A DNA stretch of 64,000 bases from Nostoc favosum CHAB5714 (lineage in GTDB: Bacteria > Cyanobacteriota > Cyanobacteriia > Cyanobacteriales > Nostocaceae): assembly GCF_020829495.1 (NCBI RefSeq), contig NZ_JAIVFQ010000009.1:62001-126000 (forward strand). The letters run 5' to 3'. The translations under genes and the position numbers were made by a program. The notes under the pieces are model-generated. The model was given only the letters and a program-made list of their open reading frames with translations. It did no database searches and had not been told where the DNA came from. Shown one piece after another: positions 1 through 6,986 of the stretch. The stretch's first letter is position 1. Each line of letters starts with the position of its first letter.

Positions 1-48
1 ACAGCTATGGGTTTCCCCATTTACCTGAACCGTAATTTCATTAGACAT
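1..48 (-). CDS. thiS: ThiS sulfur carrier protein (partial, N-terminal 16 codons)
   Basis: The reverse strand reads MSNEITVQVNGETHSC from an ATG to the window edge. ThiS proteins are about 65-70 residues and open with this kind of beta strand followed by NGE. ThiS carries sulfur as a C-terminal thiocarboxylate to the thiazole synthase ThiG. The gene lies just downstream of thiE on the same strand, which supports the call. Only the first quarter is visible, so the C-terminal Gly-Gly cannot be checked. Confidence 0.75.
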   Translation of the reverse strand, partial: MSNEITVQVNGETHSC

Positions 49-93
49 AAATAATGTGGGGAATGGGAGATTGGGAATTGATTGTTTACTTTG

Positions 94-139
94 GACTAAT
101 GACTAATGACTAATGACTAATGACAAATGACTAATGACT
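94..139. repeat. heptanucleotide tandem repeat (ACTAATG)n
   Basis: About six copies of a 7-bp unit, ACTAATG with one variant, fill the short gap between thiE and thiS. Short tandemly repeated repetitive (STRR) heptamers of this sort are characteristic of heterocystous cyanobacteria. The same unit recurs near 42.2, 43.0, 50.8 and 59.9 kb in this window. Confidence 0.9.
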
Positions 140-142
140 CTT

Positions 143-1258
143 TCAAAGTTCTGGTTTAATGCGATTAAGTTGGGAGAGCAAATATTGCGTCACTAGAGTA
201 GGTTGTTCGGCTTGCATGAGCGATCGCACCACCGCTACACGTTCGGCTCCGGCATCGATCACATCATTGATATTATTGGCATCTATTCCTCCAATGGCAA
301 ACCAGGGAATTGAGCAATTTTTCGCAGCATAGCTGACATATTCTAGCCCTGTTGCTGCTTTACCTACTTTTGTGGGAGTTTCATAAACTGGCCCCACGCC
401 AATATAATCTACACCTTCAGCAATTGCTCCTTGCATTTCTTCTTTATTTGTGGTAGAAAGACCTATCAGACGCTGCGAACCTACTAATTGCCGAGCAACA
501 GCAATGGGCATATCTTGTTGTCCCAAATGCACCCCATCTGCATCCACAGCTAAAGCTAGATCCACGCGATCGTTAACAATGAATAAAGCACCGTAGATAT
601 GGCATAAGTGCTGGAGTTTTCTTGCTTGTTCCAGACGCAAAGAATCATCGGCGGTTTTGTCGCGGTATTGTAAAAGCGTTAATCCTCCTTTGAGTGCAGC
701 TTCGACGTTGTTCAACAAAGTTTCATGTGGGGAAGTAACAAGATACAGACGCGATCGCCACAATAATTGATGGCGCTGATGACCCATTAAACTACTTTCT
801 AGGGTATAAACCTGATAGCGCATCTGCTTGCAAGCTTTAGCCATAGTTGGGTGATAAAGCTTGCCGTATTCTTCCAAAACCCGCAATGCTTCTTCTATAC
901 GGCAAAAATTAGCTTGCAACACCGATTTGATACTAGCTCGTTGTTCTTCTTGAGGATGGGTTAACTCAGTCCCAGGATCGCCTGGTGTATCTCGCGCCGC
1001 CCGCAATTCCGGGGTATGCCACTTGGCTACATCTTGTCGCAACCGCTTGCATTCAAGAGCCAACTGGGCATTATTCAACCCAAAGCGACACCATTCCTCG
1101 ATAATTCGCAAGCCCTCACGAGCACGATCTAAATTCGCGTCTAAAATGCGGTAGACAACTTGCTGGATTTGCTCTTTTTGGCTGTATGGCTCGACCATTA
1201 CAACAACCCCATTAGTGCTTTCATCGGAATGTGAATTATCATATGTCCTAGTAACCAT
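143..1258 (-). CDS. thiE: thiamine-phosphate synthase, cyanobacterial two-domain form
   Basis: It joins HMP-pyrophosphate and thiazole phosphate to make thiamine phosphate in the cytosol. The 371-residue product is far longer than a stand-alone ThiE (about 210). Residues from about 165 on form the TIM-barrel synthase, with LGQQDMP, GLSTTNKEE, VGPVYETPTK and AIGGID motifs. The first 160 residues, starting RILDANLDRAREGLR, match the extra domain known from cyanobacterial ThiE and described as ThiD2-like (HMP-P kinase). Whether that domain is an active kinase here is inference. ATG codons lie at residues 1 and 21 and neither has a convincing ribosome binding site. thiS follows on the same strand after a repeat-filled gap. 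Confidence 0.92.
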   Translation of the reverse strand: MVTRTYDNSHSDESTNGVVVMVEPYSQKEQIQQVVYRILDANLDRAREGLRIIEEWCRFGLNNAQLALECKRLRQDVAKWHTPELRAARDTPGDPGTELTHPQEEQRASIKSVLQANFCRIEEALRVLEEYGKLYHPTMAKACKQMRYQVYTLESSLMGHQRHQLLWRSRLYLVTSPHETLLNNVEAALKGGLTLLQYRDKTADDSLRLEQARKLQHLCHIYGALFIVNDRVDLALAVDADGVHLGQQDMPIAVARQLVGSQRLIGLSTTNKEEMQGAIAEGVDYIGVGPVYETPTKVGKAATGLEYVSYAAKNCSIPWFAIGGIDANNINDVIDAGAERVAVVRSLMQAEQPTLVTQYLLSQLNRIKPEL

Positions 1259-1707
1259 AAGTTAATTAATTTGCTTTTTTTTACTCAATTTTTGCAGAAT
1301 ATACGCAAAATAACGTAGTAGTGAGGGTTACGGGAAATTATCCCATTTTCCTATAGGCAGTGATCAGGGTAGTTTGAGGCTACAGTTTCGCACTAAGGTT
1401 AGTCAAGTATTTTAGGGTAAACGACAAGCTTACAAAGGACTAGCCAGAGCGGATACACTGGAAAATCCACAATGGGCAAATTAAATTTGAGACTGCATGG
1501 ATACTATTTCGAGAGCATTTATACAGTAAATCTTAACTTTGAAATAGAGCGCTTTCTCGCCCAAAATATCATCCAAGCCGATTATTAAAGCTCACAATAT
1601 ATATCGCCTCACTGATGGTCAACAAATTTTAGAGTGAGTAATATTATCGACATAATACTCTTAGAGAGTATAAGAATTTCTTGTTACTTCGAGGAGTTGT
1701 GTTAAAT
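1259..1707. other. divergent intergenic region, no gene seen
   Basis: This 449-bp spacer separates divergent thiE and the beta-helix gene. It is AT-rich and holds no open frame that looks coding. It should contain both promoters, but I cannot place -35/-10 boxes with confidence. Confidence 0.5.
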
Positions 1708-3654
1708 ATGATTCACCATCGTGTGTTTCCTAAGTACCATAGGGTAGATGTTATGCTTGCAAAGCTGAAGTTTATCAAATCAGCAAGGCTTTTATTTTTT
1801 ATTTTTTCAGTATTATTTTTTACTGTAAACATGGGAGCGGCAAGTATGGCGTTCCTGGGTAGCGCGTTAGCGGAGCTCGCCGAAGGCGTTGCCTCTCGTA
1901 GAGAAGGCATCGCTCAGATGCCATCGACACCAGATTGGGCGCCTCTGGTTGAGAAAACAAATTCTCAGGTTAACGTCCTGTTTGTCAACCCAAATAGTGG
2001 AGATGACAGTGCAGGCAATGGCAGCGAATCCACTCCTGTGAAAACGATTACCCAAGCGTTGCGATTAGCTAATGCTAATACTGTAATTATGCTCTCCACG
2101 GGCACTTATAGCGCCGAGACAGGAGAGATATTCCCTTTAATCATGAAACCAGGTGTTTCAATTCAAGGCAATCCTAGCAATCAAGGTAAGGACATTGTAA
2201 TTCAGGGAGGTGGTGATTACCTGAGCCGGAGCTTTGCCGGTCAAAATGTCACAATTGTTGGAGCAAATCAAACCTTGCTCACTGGGGTGACGGTGACGAA
2301 CCCAAACCGCCGTGGTTACGGTTTATGGATTGAATCTAGCAATCCGGTAATCGCGGAAAATACCTTTACTGGCAGTACCCAAGATGGAATTTCCGTAAGT
2401 GGTAATGCTGCACCCACCATTAGTAAGAATTATTTTGATCGCAATGGAGCTAATGGCATCACAATTGCCGGGAACTCCAGTCCCCAAGTGAAAGAAAATG
2501 TCTTTCACGAAACGGGTTTTGGCATCAATATTGCCCAAAATGCTGCTCCTATAGTCATAGGGAATCAAATTCAAAACAATAGATCGGGAATTGTGGTGCA
2601 AGCAAATGCCCGCCCGATTTTGCGGAATAATGTTATTCAAGATAATAAAGAAGATGGTTTAGTTGCGATCGCTCAAGCAATGCCAGATTTAGGCAACGCA
2701 TCCGAACCTGGGGGTAATCAATTTCAAAATAATGCCCGCTACGACATTAACGCCAGCGCTGCTAAACAGGTAATTTCTGCTGCTGGTAACAACCTTGTGA
2801 GCGATCGCATCACTGGCAAGGTAGATATAAATGGTACAACAGCACTTGCAACACAAAATTCTCAACCTGCTCCTGTCCCCAACAATGTATTACGAGAAAT
2901 ACCAGCAAATGGGGAAATCACCTTCTCGGCTCCCGAAATCTCTGAAACTACTAATGGGCAAACCAGCAACAGCATTTCAGCAAATAATCCTGTTTCTGGG
3001 CAATTAAACAGTCAACTGCTGCCATTGTTGCCAGCCAATGTGCCGCTTTCCACGCCTATATCCAATCAACAGCAACCCACCTCTAAAGTTGCCGATTTTC
3101 CTACTCCTAGCAGCTTGTCGGCTAGACAAATACCAACCAACACTTCAAGAGTTGCAACTCCCAGTGCAGCACAGCCACCTGATACACCACAGTTGAATTA
3201 TGTGCGGATTGAGCCTAATACGATAGAGTTTACTGCTCCTGAGTACCCATCCAATTCAGTAGCACAGCCACCAGATCCAAGTATGACGGAGCAAACACAG
3301 CAGCCATTACCAATACAAGAAACTGCTACTTTAGGTGCTTCTGCACTTTTACCACTTCCCGATCGCAATATCCCTATTAATAATACTCGCAATATGCAAA
3401 CAAGTTCTGCAAGTATTCCAGATGGCGGTAACTCTGCAAGACAATTAGGTGTACGTTATCGCGTAGTAGTTCCACTCTTCACTGATAAAGATCAAGATTT
3501 AGTGCGATTCCTTGCTCCTGGTGCGTTTCCCACAGTTTGGCAAGGTCAAAGAGTTATGCAAGCAGGAGTATTTAGCAATGAATATAACGCTAAAGAAATG
3601 CTAAAAACACTCTCTAGCAACGGTTTAAGAGCCATTATGGAGCCGTTGAATTAA
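1708..3654 (+). CDS. exported DUF1565-type parallel beta-helix protein with C-terminal SPOR-like domain
   Basis: The 648-residue product starts at the ATG preceded by GAGGAG 11 bases upstream; an earlier in-frame TTG lacks such a site. A hydrophobic stretch after about 20 residues (LLFFIFSVLFFTVNM) looks like a signal peptide or anchor. Residues from about 90 begin with FVNPNSGDDSAGNG and continue as right-handed beta-helix turns (NPVIAENTF, APTISKNYF, SPQVKENVF) typical of DUF1565 and NosD-like folds. A proline- and glutamine-rich linker follows. The last 65 residues, from YRVVVP to the end, resemble a SPOR peptidoglycan-binding domain. A cell-envelope role is likely; substrate unknown. A palindromic repeat is read through in frame near residues 52-69. 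Confidence 0.75.
   Translation: MIHHRVFPKYHRVDVMLAKLKFIKSARLLFFIFSVLFFTVNMGAASMAFLGSALAELAEGVASRREGIAQMPSTPDWAPLVEKTNSQVNVLFVNPNSGDDSAGNGSESTPVKTITQALRLANANTVIMLSTGTYSAETGEIFPLIMKPGVSIQGNPSNQGKDIVIQGGGDYLSRSFAGQNVTIVGANQTLLTGVTVTNPNRRGYGLWIESSNPVIAENTFTGSTQDGISVSGNAAPTISKNYFDRNGANGITIAGNSSPQVKENVFHETGFGINIAQNAAPIVIGNQIQNNRSGIVVQANARPILRNNVIQDNKEDGLVAIAQAMPDLGNASEPGGNQFQNNARYDINASAAKQVISAAGNNLVSDRITGKVDINGTTALATQNSQPAPVPNNVLREIPANGEITFSAPEISETTNGQTSNSISANNPVSGQLNSQLLPLLPANVPLSTPISNQQQPTSKVADFPTPSSLSARQIPTNTSRVATPSAAQPPDTPQLNYVRIEPNTIEFTAPEYPSNSVAQPPDPSMTEQTQQPLPIQETATLGASALLPLPDRNIPINNTRNMQTSSASIPDGGNSARQLGVRYRVVVPLFTDKDQDLVRFLAPGAFPTVWQGQRVMQAGVFSNEYNAKEMLKTLSSNGLRAIMEPLN
1861..1913. repeat. 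palindromic interspersed repeat read in frame inside the beta-helix gene
   Basis: The stretch has GC-rich, near-palindromic composition quite unlike the gene around it. Its core (1886-1913) pairs GCGTTGCCTCTC with GAGAAGGCATCGC. It is translated as roughly LAELAEGVASRREGIA just after the signal peptide. Sequences of this style, with 'gcgtagc' and 'tctcgtagag' words, recur in the cluster at 40.5-40.7 kb, so this is probably an inserted repeat rather than ancestral coding sequence. Confidence 0.7.
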
Positions 3655-3702
3655 TTGGGCATTGGACATAGGGCAAAAGGGGTGGAGGGGAAAGACTTAC
3701 AT

Positions 3703-3910
3703 CATTGGTGTCAACTTAACCTAAAAGCCATGTCCCGCAAGGAACTAAAGTTCCTTGCTAATAGCTCAAGTCATCTAAAGATGACTGAAATATACCCAAT
3801 AATCTTTAGTCTACTTCAGTAGACTTTAGCTAAAAGCCAAAGAACTTTAGTTCCAGGCGGGTGAGTCAAGCCTTCAGTTAAGCTACTTTTTGCTTAAGTT
3901 GACACCGATG
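3703..3910 (-). mobile_element. non-autonomous structured insertion (element A) with terminal inverted repeats and flanking direct repeat
   Basis: The 208-bp element is bounded by 19-bp inverted repeats (CATTGGTGTCAACTTAACC against CATCGGTGTCAACTTAAGC, 17 of 19 matching). GACTTACAT directly flanks both sides (3694-3702 and 3911-3919), as a target-site duplication would. Inside are four consecutive hairpins. On the reverse strand one of these, AGTCATC-loop-GATGACT (3769-3786), is followed by GCTATTAGC (3757-3765) and a second hairpin (3739-3756). Elements at 18787 and 62092 share this core order with different stem sequences. No ORF is present. Confidence 0.8.
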
Positions 3911-4144
3911 GACTTACATCCCCTCCAGTCTTTTTCCTCAATTTTGAATTTTGATGTAAGGGAACTCCAAAAAATAAATTATCCAATTTCTGGACTTCAC
4001 TACGACTTTCCCTCCCCCAGCTAAGAGCTCCCTGCCTCTATAGCGATGGTATATTTTTTTATTTGGAAGTCCCTAAGGGCGATCGCTCTTTAACGGCTAA
4101 AGTAAACTCAAGACAGAAATACCACAAATCCAAGAATTGCCCCC

Positions 4145-4489
4145 ATGAGCGTTCAAATCGAATTTCAGGTTACCGCTCCACCGTTTCGTTGGGATGAAGC
4201 TGGAGGTATTCGCATCGGTCAAAGCCGCGTTACTCTCGATAGCTTGCTAGCAACATACCATAACGGCTCTACACCTGAAGAAATTGCTGTTCAGTATCCC
4301 GTTCTCTGTTTAGGGGAGATATACGCAGCGATCGCATACTATCTCACCCATCGCCAAGAAATCGACAATTACCTAGAGCAGCGTTGCAAAAAAGCTCAAC
4401 AACAGCGAAATCAATTTGTCCAGCAGTATAATTTAGCTAATCTTAGGCAGCGCTTGCGCGATCGCTATCAGCCCCAAGGAGAATTCTAG
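4145..4489 (+). CDS. DUF433 family antitoxin
   Basis: The 114-residue protein carries the DUF433 winged-helix-like pattern: IRIGQSRVTLDSLLATYHNGSTPEEIAVQYP, then a YAAIAYYL helix and a basic, glutamine-rich tail. DUF433 proteins commonly precede PIN-like DUF5615 toxins and are assigned as their antitoxins. Here the partner starts 3 bases after this stop codon, so the two are almost certainly co-transcribed. It should bind the toxin and its own promoter; that role is family knowledge, not shown here. Confidence 0.85.
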   Translation: MSVQIEFQVTAPPFRWDEAGGIRIGQSRVTLDSLLATYHNGSTPEEIAVQYPVLCLGEIYAAIAYYLTHRQEIDNYLEQRCKKAQQQRNQFVQQYNLANLRQRLRDRYQPQGEF

Positions 4490-4492
4490 CCA

Positions 4493-4843
4493 GTGCGTCT
4501 ATTGACTGATGAGAACTTCAATGGCTCGATATTGCGGGGCTTGATAAGACGTTTACCTGGATTGGATATTGTTCGTGTCCAAGATGTAGGTCTAATCCAT
4601 ACTGATGATTCCACTATCTTAGAGTGGGCAGCCAATGAAGAACGCATCTTGCTTACCCATGATATAGCAACGATTACTGTCCATGCTTATGAGCGAATCA
4701 ACAAAGGTTTGTCTATGCCTGGAGTTGTTGAAGTTATTGCAACGGCTCCGATCGGACAGGTCATTGACGACTTATATTTATTCGTTTGTTGCAGTAAGTT
4801 TGGTGAATATGAAGGTCAGATCCTTTTCATTCCCTTTTCTTGA
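4493..4843 (+). CDS. DUF5615 PIN-like toxin
   Basis: The 116-residue protein starts at GTG, 3 bases after the DUF433 gene. It opens with MRLLTDENFNGSILRGL and later has RILLTHDIATI, the paired acidic motifs of the DUF5615/Mut7-C-like PIN fold that would hold a catalytic metal for RNA cleavage. The C-terminus ends in a strand (GQILFIPF) seen in relatives. Length and operon position fit the family. A partial, internally deleted copy of this two-gene unit lies 0.7 kb downstream. Confidence 0.85.
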   Translation: MRLLTDENFNGSILRGLIRRLPGLDIVRVQDVGLIHTDDSTILEWAANEERILLTHDIATITVHAYERINKGLSMPGVVEVIATAPIGQVIDDLYLFVCCSKFGEYEGQILFIPFS

Positions 4844-4862
4844 TTGTAATGGCGATCGCGGG

Positions 4863-4917
4863 TCAAAATGAAATCAATCGACTTGAGAGAGCGATCGCTT
4901 TCCTACTGTGGGGAGGC
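4863..4917. repeat. 55-bp dispersed repeat, copy 1
   Basis: The stretch from TCAAAATG through AGAGAGCGATCGCTTTCCTACTG to GGAGGC matches 13829-13883 with only a handful of mismatches and equal length. Both copies follow toxin-antitoxin genes or their remnants. They could be a shared 3' flank carried along when TA modules moved or duplicated. Confidence 0.7.
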
Positions 4918-4957
4918 ATCGCTCTTTTAGTCAAGGGGGCGATCATATTTTAGGAAG

Positions 4958-5197
4958 TCAGACCTGCTGGGATTGCTGACGCACAGCTTTAATTTCAGCC
5001 CTGATTTCATCGTCTGTAATCTCATTCACCGGGGGTTCGGCATAAAGTTCTTGAATTAAAGCCGTCAAATCTGAACGTAAATCTATTTGAATCAAGGCTC
5101 TAGCGACTTTTGCTCGTTCGTCTGGCTGCAACTGTTGTACCGCCGTAATGAGTTGTTCCAAAGTAATTGGGATCGATACCATGTCAGTACCCATCAT
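4958..5197 (-). CDS. small antitoxin-like protein without a visible toxin partner
   Basis: The 79-residue product begins MMGTDMVSIPITLEQLITA and is an amphipathic, helix-rich, acidic protein ending DEIRAEIKAVRQQSQQ. The layout (short N-terminal helix-turn, QLQPDERAKVARAL, acidic tail) resembles cyanobacterial type II antitoxins of the DUF2281 or addiction-module kind, but I cannot assign a named family. Three ATGs lie close together (residues 1, 2 and 6) and the start is uncertain. The toxin expected on its 3' side is absent: DUF433-unit flanking sequence follows instead. Confidence 0.55.
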   Translation of the reverse strand: MMGTDMVSIPITLEQLITAVQQLQPDERAKVARALIQIDLRSDLTALIQELYAEPPVNEITDDEIRAEIKAVRQQSQQV

Positions 5198-5218
5198 GAT
5201 GGTTTCTTAAATTTTAGT

Positions 5219-5355
5219 GCGTTTGTGCGATCGCTATCAGTCCCAAGGAGAATTGACGACTTGTATTCGTTCGTTGCAGTCAGTCTGGCAAATATGAAGG
5301 TCAGTCAGATCCTTTTCATTCCCTTTTTTTGATTGTCATTGGCGATGGCGGGTCA
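5219..5355 (+). pseudogene. internally deleted duplicate of the DUF433/DUF5615 unit
   Basis: The 5' part repeats the last bases of the DUF433 gene (GCGATCGCTATCAG then CCCAAGGAGAATT) and runs straight into the last third of the toxin gene (TTGACGACTT through AATATGAAGGTCAG and TCCTTTTCATTCCC) and its 3' flank (GGCG then GGGTCAA). Relative to the intact copy, 280 bp (4486-4765) are missing. The breakpoint falls at a shared ATT, as expected for a microhomology deletion. The remnant cannot encode either protein. Confidence 0.85.
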
Positions 5356-5419
5356 ACCCCTTCGCTACGGGACGATGTTATCCTAACTTGTCACGAATGA
5401 ACCGATTTAATTTTATTCA

Positions 5420-5635
5420 ATGGTAAGAGGTATGGAACCGACCATCGAGCAACTTAAAGCATTCTTTGATTTTTGCGTTCGGGCTAGTAATTTGCTTAGA
5501 GATATAGCATTGGTTAGATTTGATGAGAGGACAAGCCAAATCGTGATTTTGATAGGCGAAACCATCCAAGTAGAAATTCTGGCGTTGCTGAATCAAGGGA
5601 TGATTCTTGTAGGGTGGGCGTCTCGCCCGCCCTGA
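5420..5635 (+). CDS. DUF6888-like small protein with repeat-derived C-terminus
   Basis: The 71-residue frame contains ASNLLRDIALVRFDERT followed by QIVILIGETIQVEI. This is the pattern I associate with the cyanobacterial DUF6888 family, usually paired with a DUF6887 gene; the family name is from memory. The last residues (VGWASRPP) are encoded by a palindromic repeat, so the natural 3' end has probably been replaced. A second ATG at residue 5 could also be the start. The partner-like gene begins 100 bases downstream on the same strand. Confidence 0.6.
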   Translation: MVRGMEPTIEQLKAFFDFCVRASNLLRDIALVRFDERTSQIVILIGETIQVEILALLNQGMILVGWASRPP

Positions 5636-5669
5636 AATACAAGGGACGGGCAAGATGCCCATCCCACAA
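5607..5669. repeat. imperfect palindrome of the 'GTGGGCGTCTCGCCCGCC' type
   Basis: The left arm (GGGTGGGCGTCTCGCCCGCC) pairs with the right arm (GACGGGCAAGATGCCCATCCC), and outermost TTGT pairs with ACAA. Palindromes of this type are common between cyanobacterial genes. Here it lies at the 3' end of the DUF6888-like gene and supplies its last codons and stop. Confidence 0.8.
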
Positions 5670-5735
5670 AACTAGCAAAATCATCCCGCAAATATGCAAC
5701 GCCGAAATTCTTAGTAATGGGGAGAACATTATCCG

Positions 5736-5915
5736 ATGACAGACTATTTAACTCTTAATGAGCAAGAATTAAGACAATATGTGATATCAAACCCCCAGGA
5801 TGAGGAGGCATTTCAGCATTACCTCAGCATCATGAGAGCGAAACCGGGGGTAGTGGTCAGCACTCCAGAACAATTAGAGGCTGAGTTAAAACGGCGTATT
5901 AATCAAGCTAGTTAA
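5736..5915 (+). CDS. DUF6887-like small protein
   Basis: A 59-residue frame runs from ATG to TAA with GGGGAGAA 9 to 16 bases upstream. It reads MTDYLTLNEQELRQYVISN, then PQDEEAFQHYLSIM, and ends LEAELKRRINQAS. The ELRQY, DEEAFQ and K/R-rich tail arrangement matches small cyanobacterial proteins I know as DUF6887, usually next to DUF6888 genes. Function is unknown; pairing, size and the surrounding TA genes suggest a toxin-antitoxin-like unit (inference). A strong terminator follows 5 bases after the stop. Confidence 0.65.
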   Translation: MTDYLTLNEQELRQYVISNPQDEEAFQHYLSIMRAKPGVVVSTPEQLEAELKRRINQAS

Positions 5916-5920
5916 CATAG

Positions 5921-5956
5921 AACCCGTTACTGACATTCCAGTAACGGGGTTTTTTC
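5921..5956 (+). terminator. rho-independent terminator
   Basis: A near-perfect stem, AACCCGTTACTG paired with CAGTAACGGGGTT, has a 6-base loop and is followed directly by a T-run. It sits just after the DUF6887-like stop codon and should end the small-gene operon. Confidence 0.9.
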
Positions 5957-6004
5957 AATTTAGCAGCTTGACTCAATGTGAATTTTGGGACTTGCCTTCA
6001 GCCA

Positions 6005-6223
6005 TTATCTTCTTGGATATTCCCGCGATCGCACACCCTTATATCTGCGCTGATTTGGCGACTTGCGTCTGGATACAGCAGGCTCAGTTTTTTCCGTTTT
6101 ACCAACTTTCGGTGATTGGCGATCGGCTAAGATATCCAGGGCAGACAAATGACGAAACTCGACGGAACAAGGGGTAGCGTTACCGTCAGTATGCCAGATT
6201 TTTCTCGTTTTACCAGCTTTCGG
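6005..6223 (-). pseudogene. open reading stretch without start codon, possible gene remnant
   Basis: The reverse strand is open for 72 codons between two stops and reads KIWHTDGNATPCSVEFRHL, SALDILADRQSPKVGKTEKT and then a basic tail ending EYPRR. Composition looks coding, and PKAGKTRK and PKVGKTEK form an internal near-repeat. There is no ATG, GTG or plausible TTG start in frame, so it is either a remnant or a small protein with a rare start. I do not recognise a family. The rest of the gap between 5957 and 6554 shows no gene. Confidence 0.4.
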
Positions 6224-6554
6224 TTATTTATTGGCATTTAAATCATGTACACTCGCGAGTAACCAAATTGCTACAGTTTATATGTAACCCTTACTAGGAG
6301 AGTGATTGTCCTGTTATATCTGCCCCTTACCCCCATTAATCTGTGATGGCGGGTTATTTTCGACAAGCGAGGTGCGCGAACCGAGGAAAATAAACCGTTC
6401 TAGGGATGTGTTTCACCTTAATGCCCTTTGGTGTAATGCTGCATGAATCACGAACCGGAAAGATAAGCTAACTATAAATTTTTTACCTTAATTGCGGAAT
6501 TTAGAACAAAAATCATGTGGTAATAAATTAAAATGTCGGTAAACAAGGTAGGAC

Positions 6555-6959
6555 ATGGAGCCATTAACTGCTGGTGCGATCGCCACTCTCGCTTTCACAA
6601 AAGCTTTTGAAAAGACAATCGAGAAATTTACTGAAGTAGCTCTTGCTAAGATTGATGTGTTACGGAAGAAGATTTGGCAGAAGTTAAGGGGAAATCCGAA
6701 TGCTGAAAAAGCTTTAACTGCTGTTGAACAAGGCAACAAGGTAGAATTAGATAAAGTAGCAGGCTATTTGCAATATGTGATGCTTGAGGATAAAGAGTTT
6801 GCGACTGAAGTACAAGCCCTTGCTCAAGAAATCAACGCAGGTAAGCTTCAAGACAACAGCCACATGACCCAGTACAACTCTGATAATGCTAGAGGCTGGC
6901 AAACTAAAGTTGAGGGTGGAACTGCTTACGTTGGTGAAAATCATTTCCACGGTCAATAG
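6555..6959 (+). CDS. small adaptor-like protein sharing a motif with the downstream STAND ATPase
   Basis: The 134-residue protein starts MEPLTAGAIATLAFTKAFEK, an N-terminus I associate with cyanobacterial STAND/NLR-linked proteins. It continues with an amphipathic helix (VALAKIDVLRKKIWQKLRG). The C-terminus has NSDNARGWQTKVEGGTAYVG, near-identical in pattern to NQDNAKSFQTLVEGGIAQVG at residues 55-74 of the next protein. The regions just upstream (LDKVAGYLQYVMLEDKEFA and KQLVAYFKAVLLENSELA) also match. The genes are 27 bases apart on one strand. A role as signalling adaptor or effector recruited by homotypic contact is inference. No catalytic residues are visible. Confidence 0.7.
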   Translation: MEPLTAGAIATLAFTKAFEKTIEKFTEVALAKIDVLRKKIWQKLRGNPNAEKALTAVEQGNKVELDKVAGYLQYVMLEDKEFATEVQALAQEINAGKLQDNSHMTQYNSDNARGWQTKVEGGTAYVGENHFHGQ

Positions 6960-6986
6960 TCTACCCCCTGAATCCAGTAATTTGTA

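Noticed and set aside
4863..4917. The 55-bp repeat as a mobile element
   Set aside because: Only two copies, no inverted ends and no flanking duplication. More likely a duplicated TA flank.
5968..6177. Plus-strand 69-codon frame
   Set aside because: No ribosome binding site, and it is antisense to a more protein-like reverse frame.
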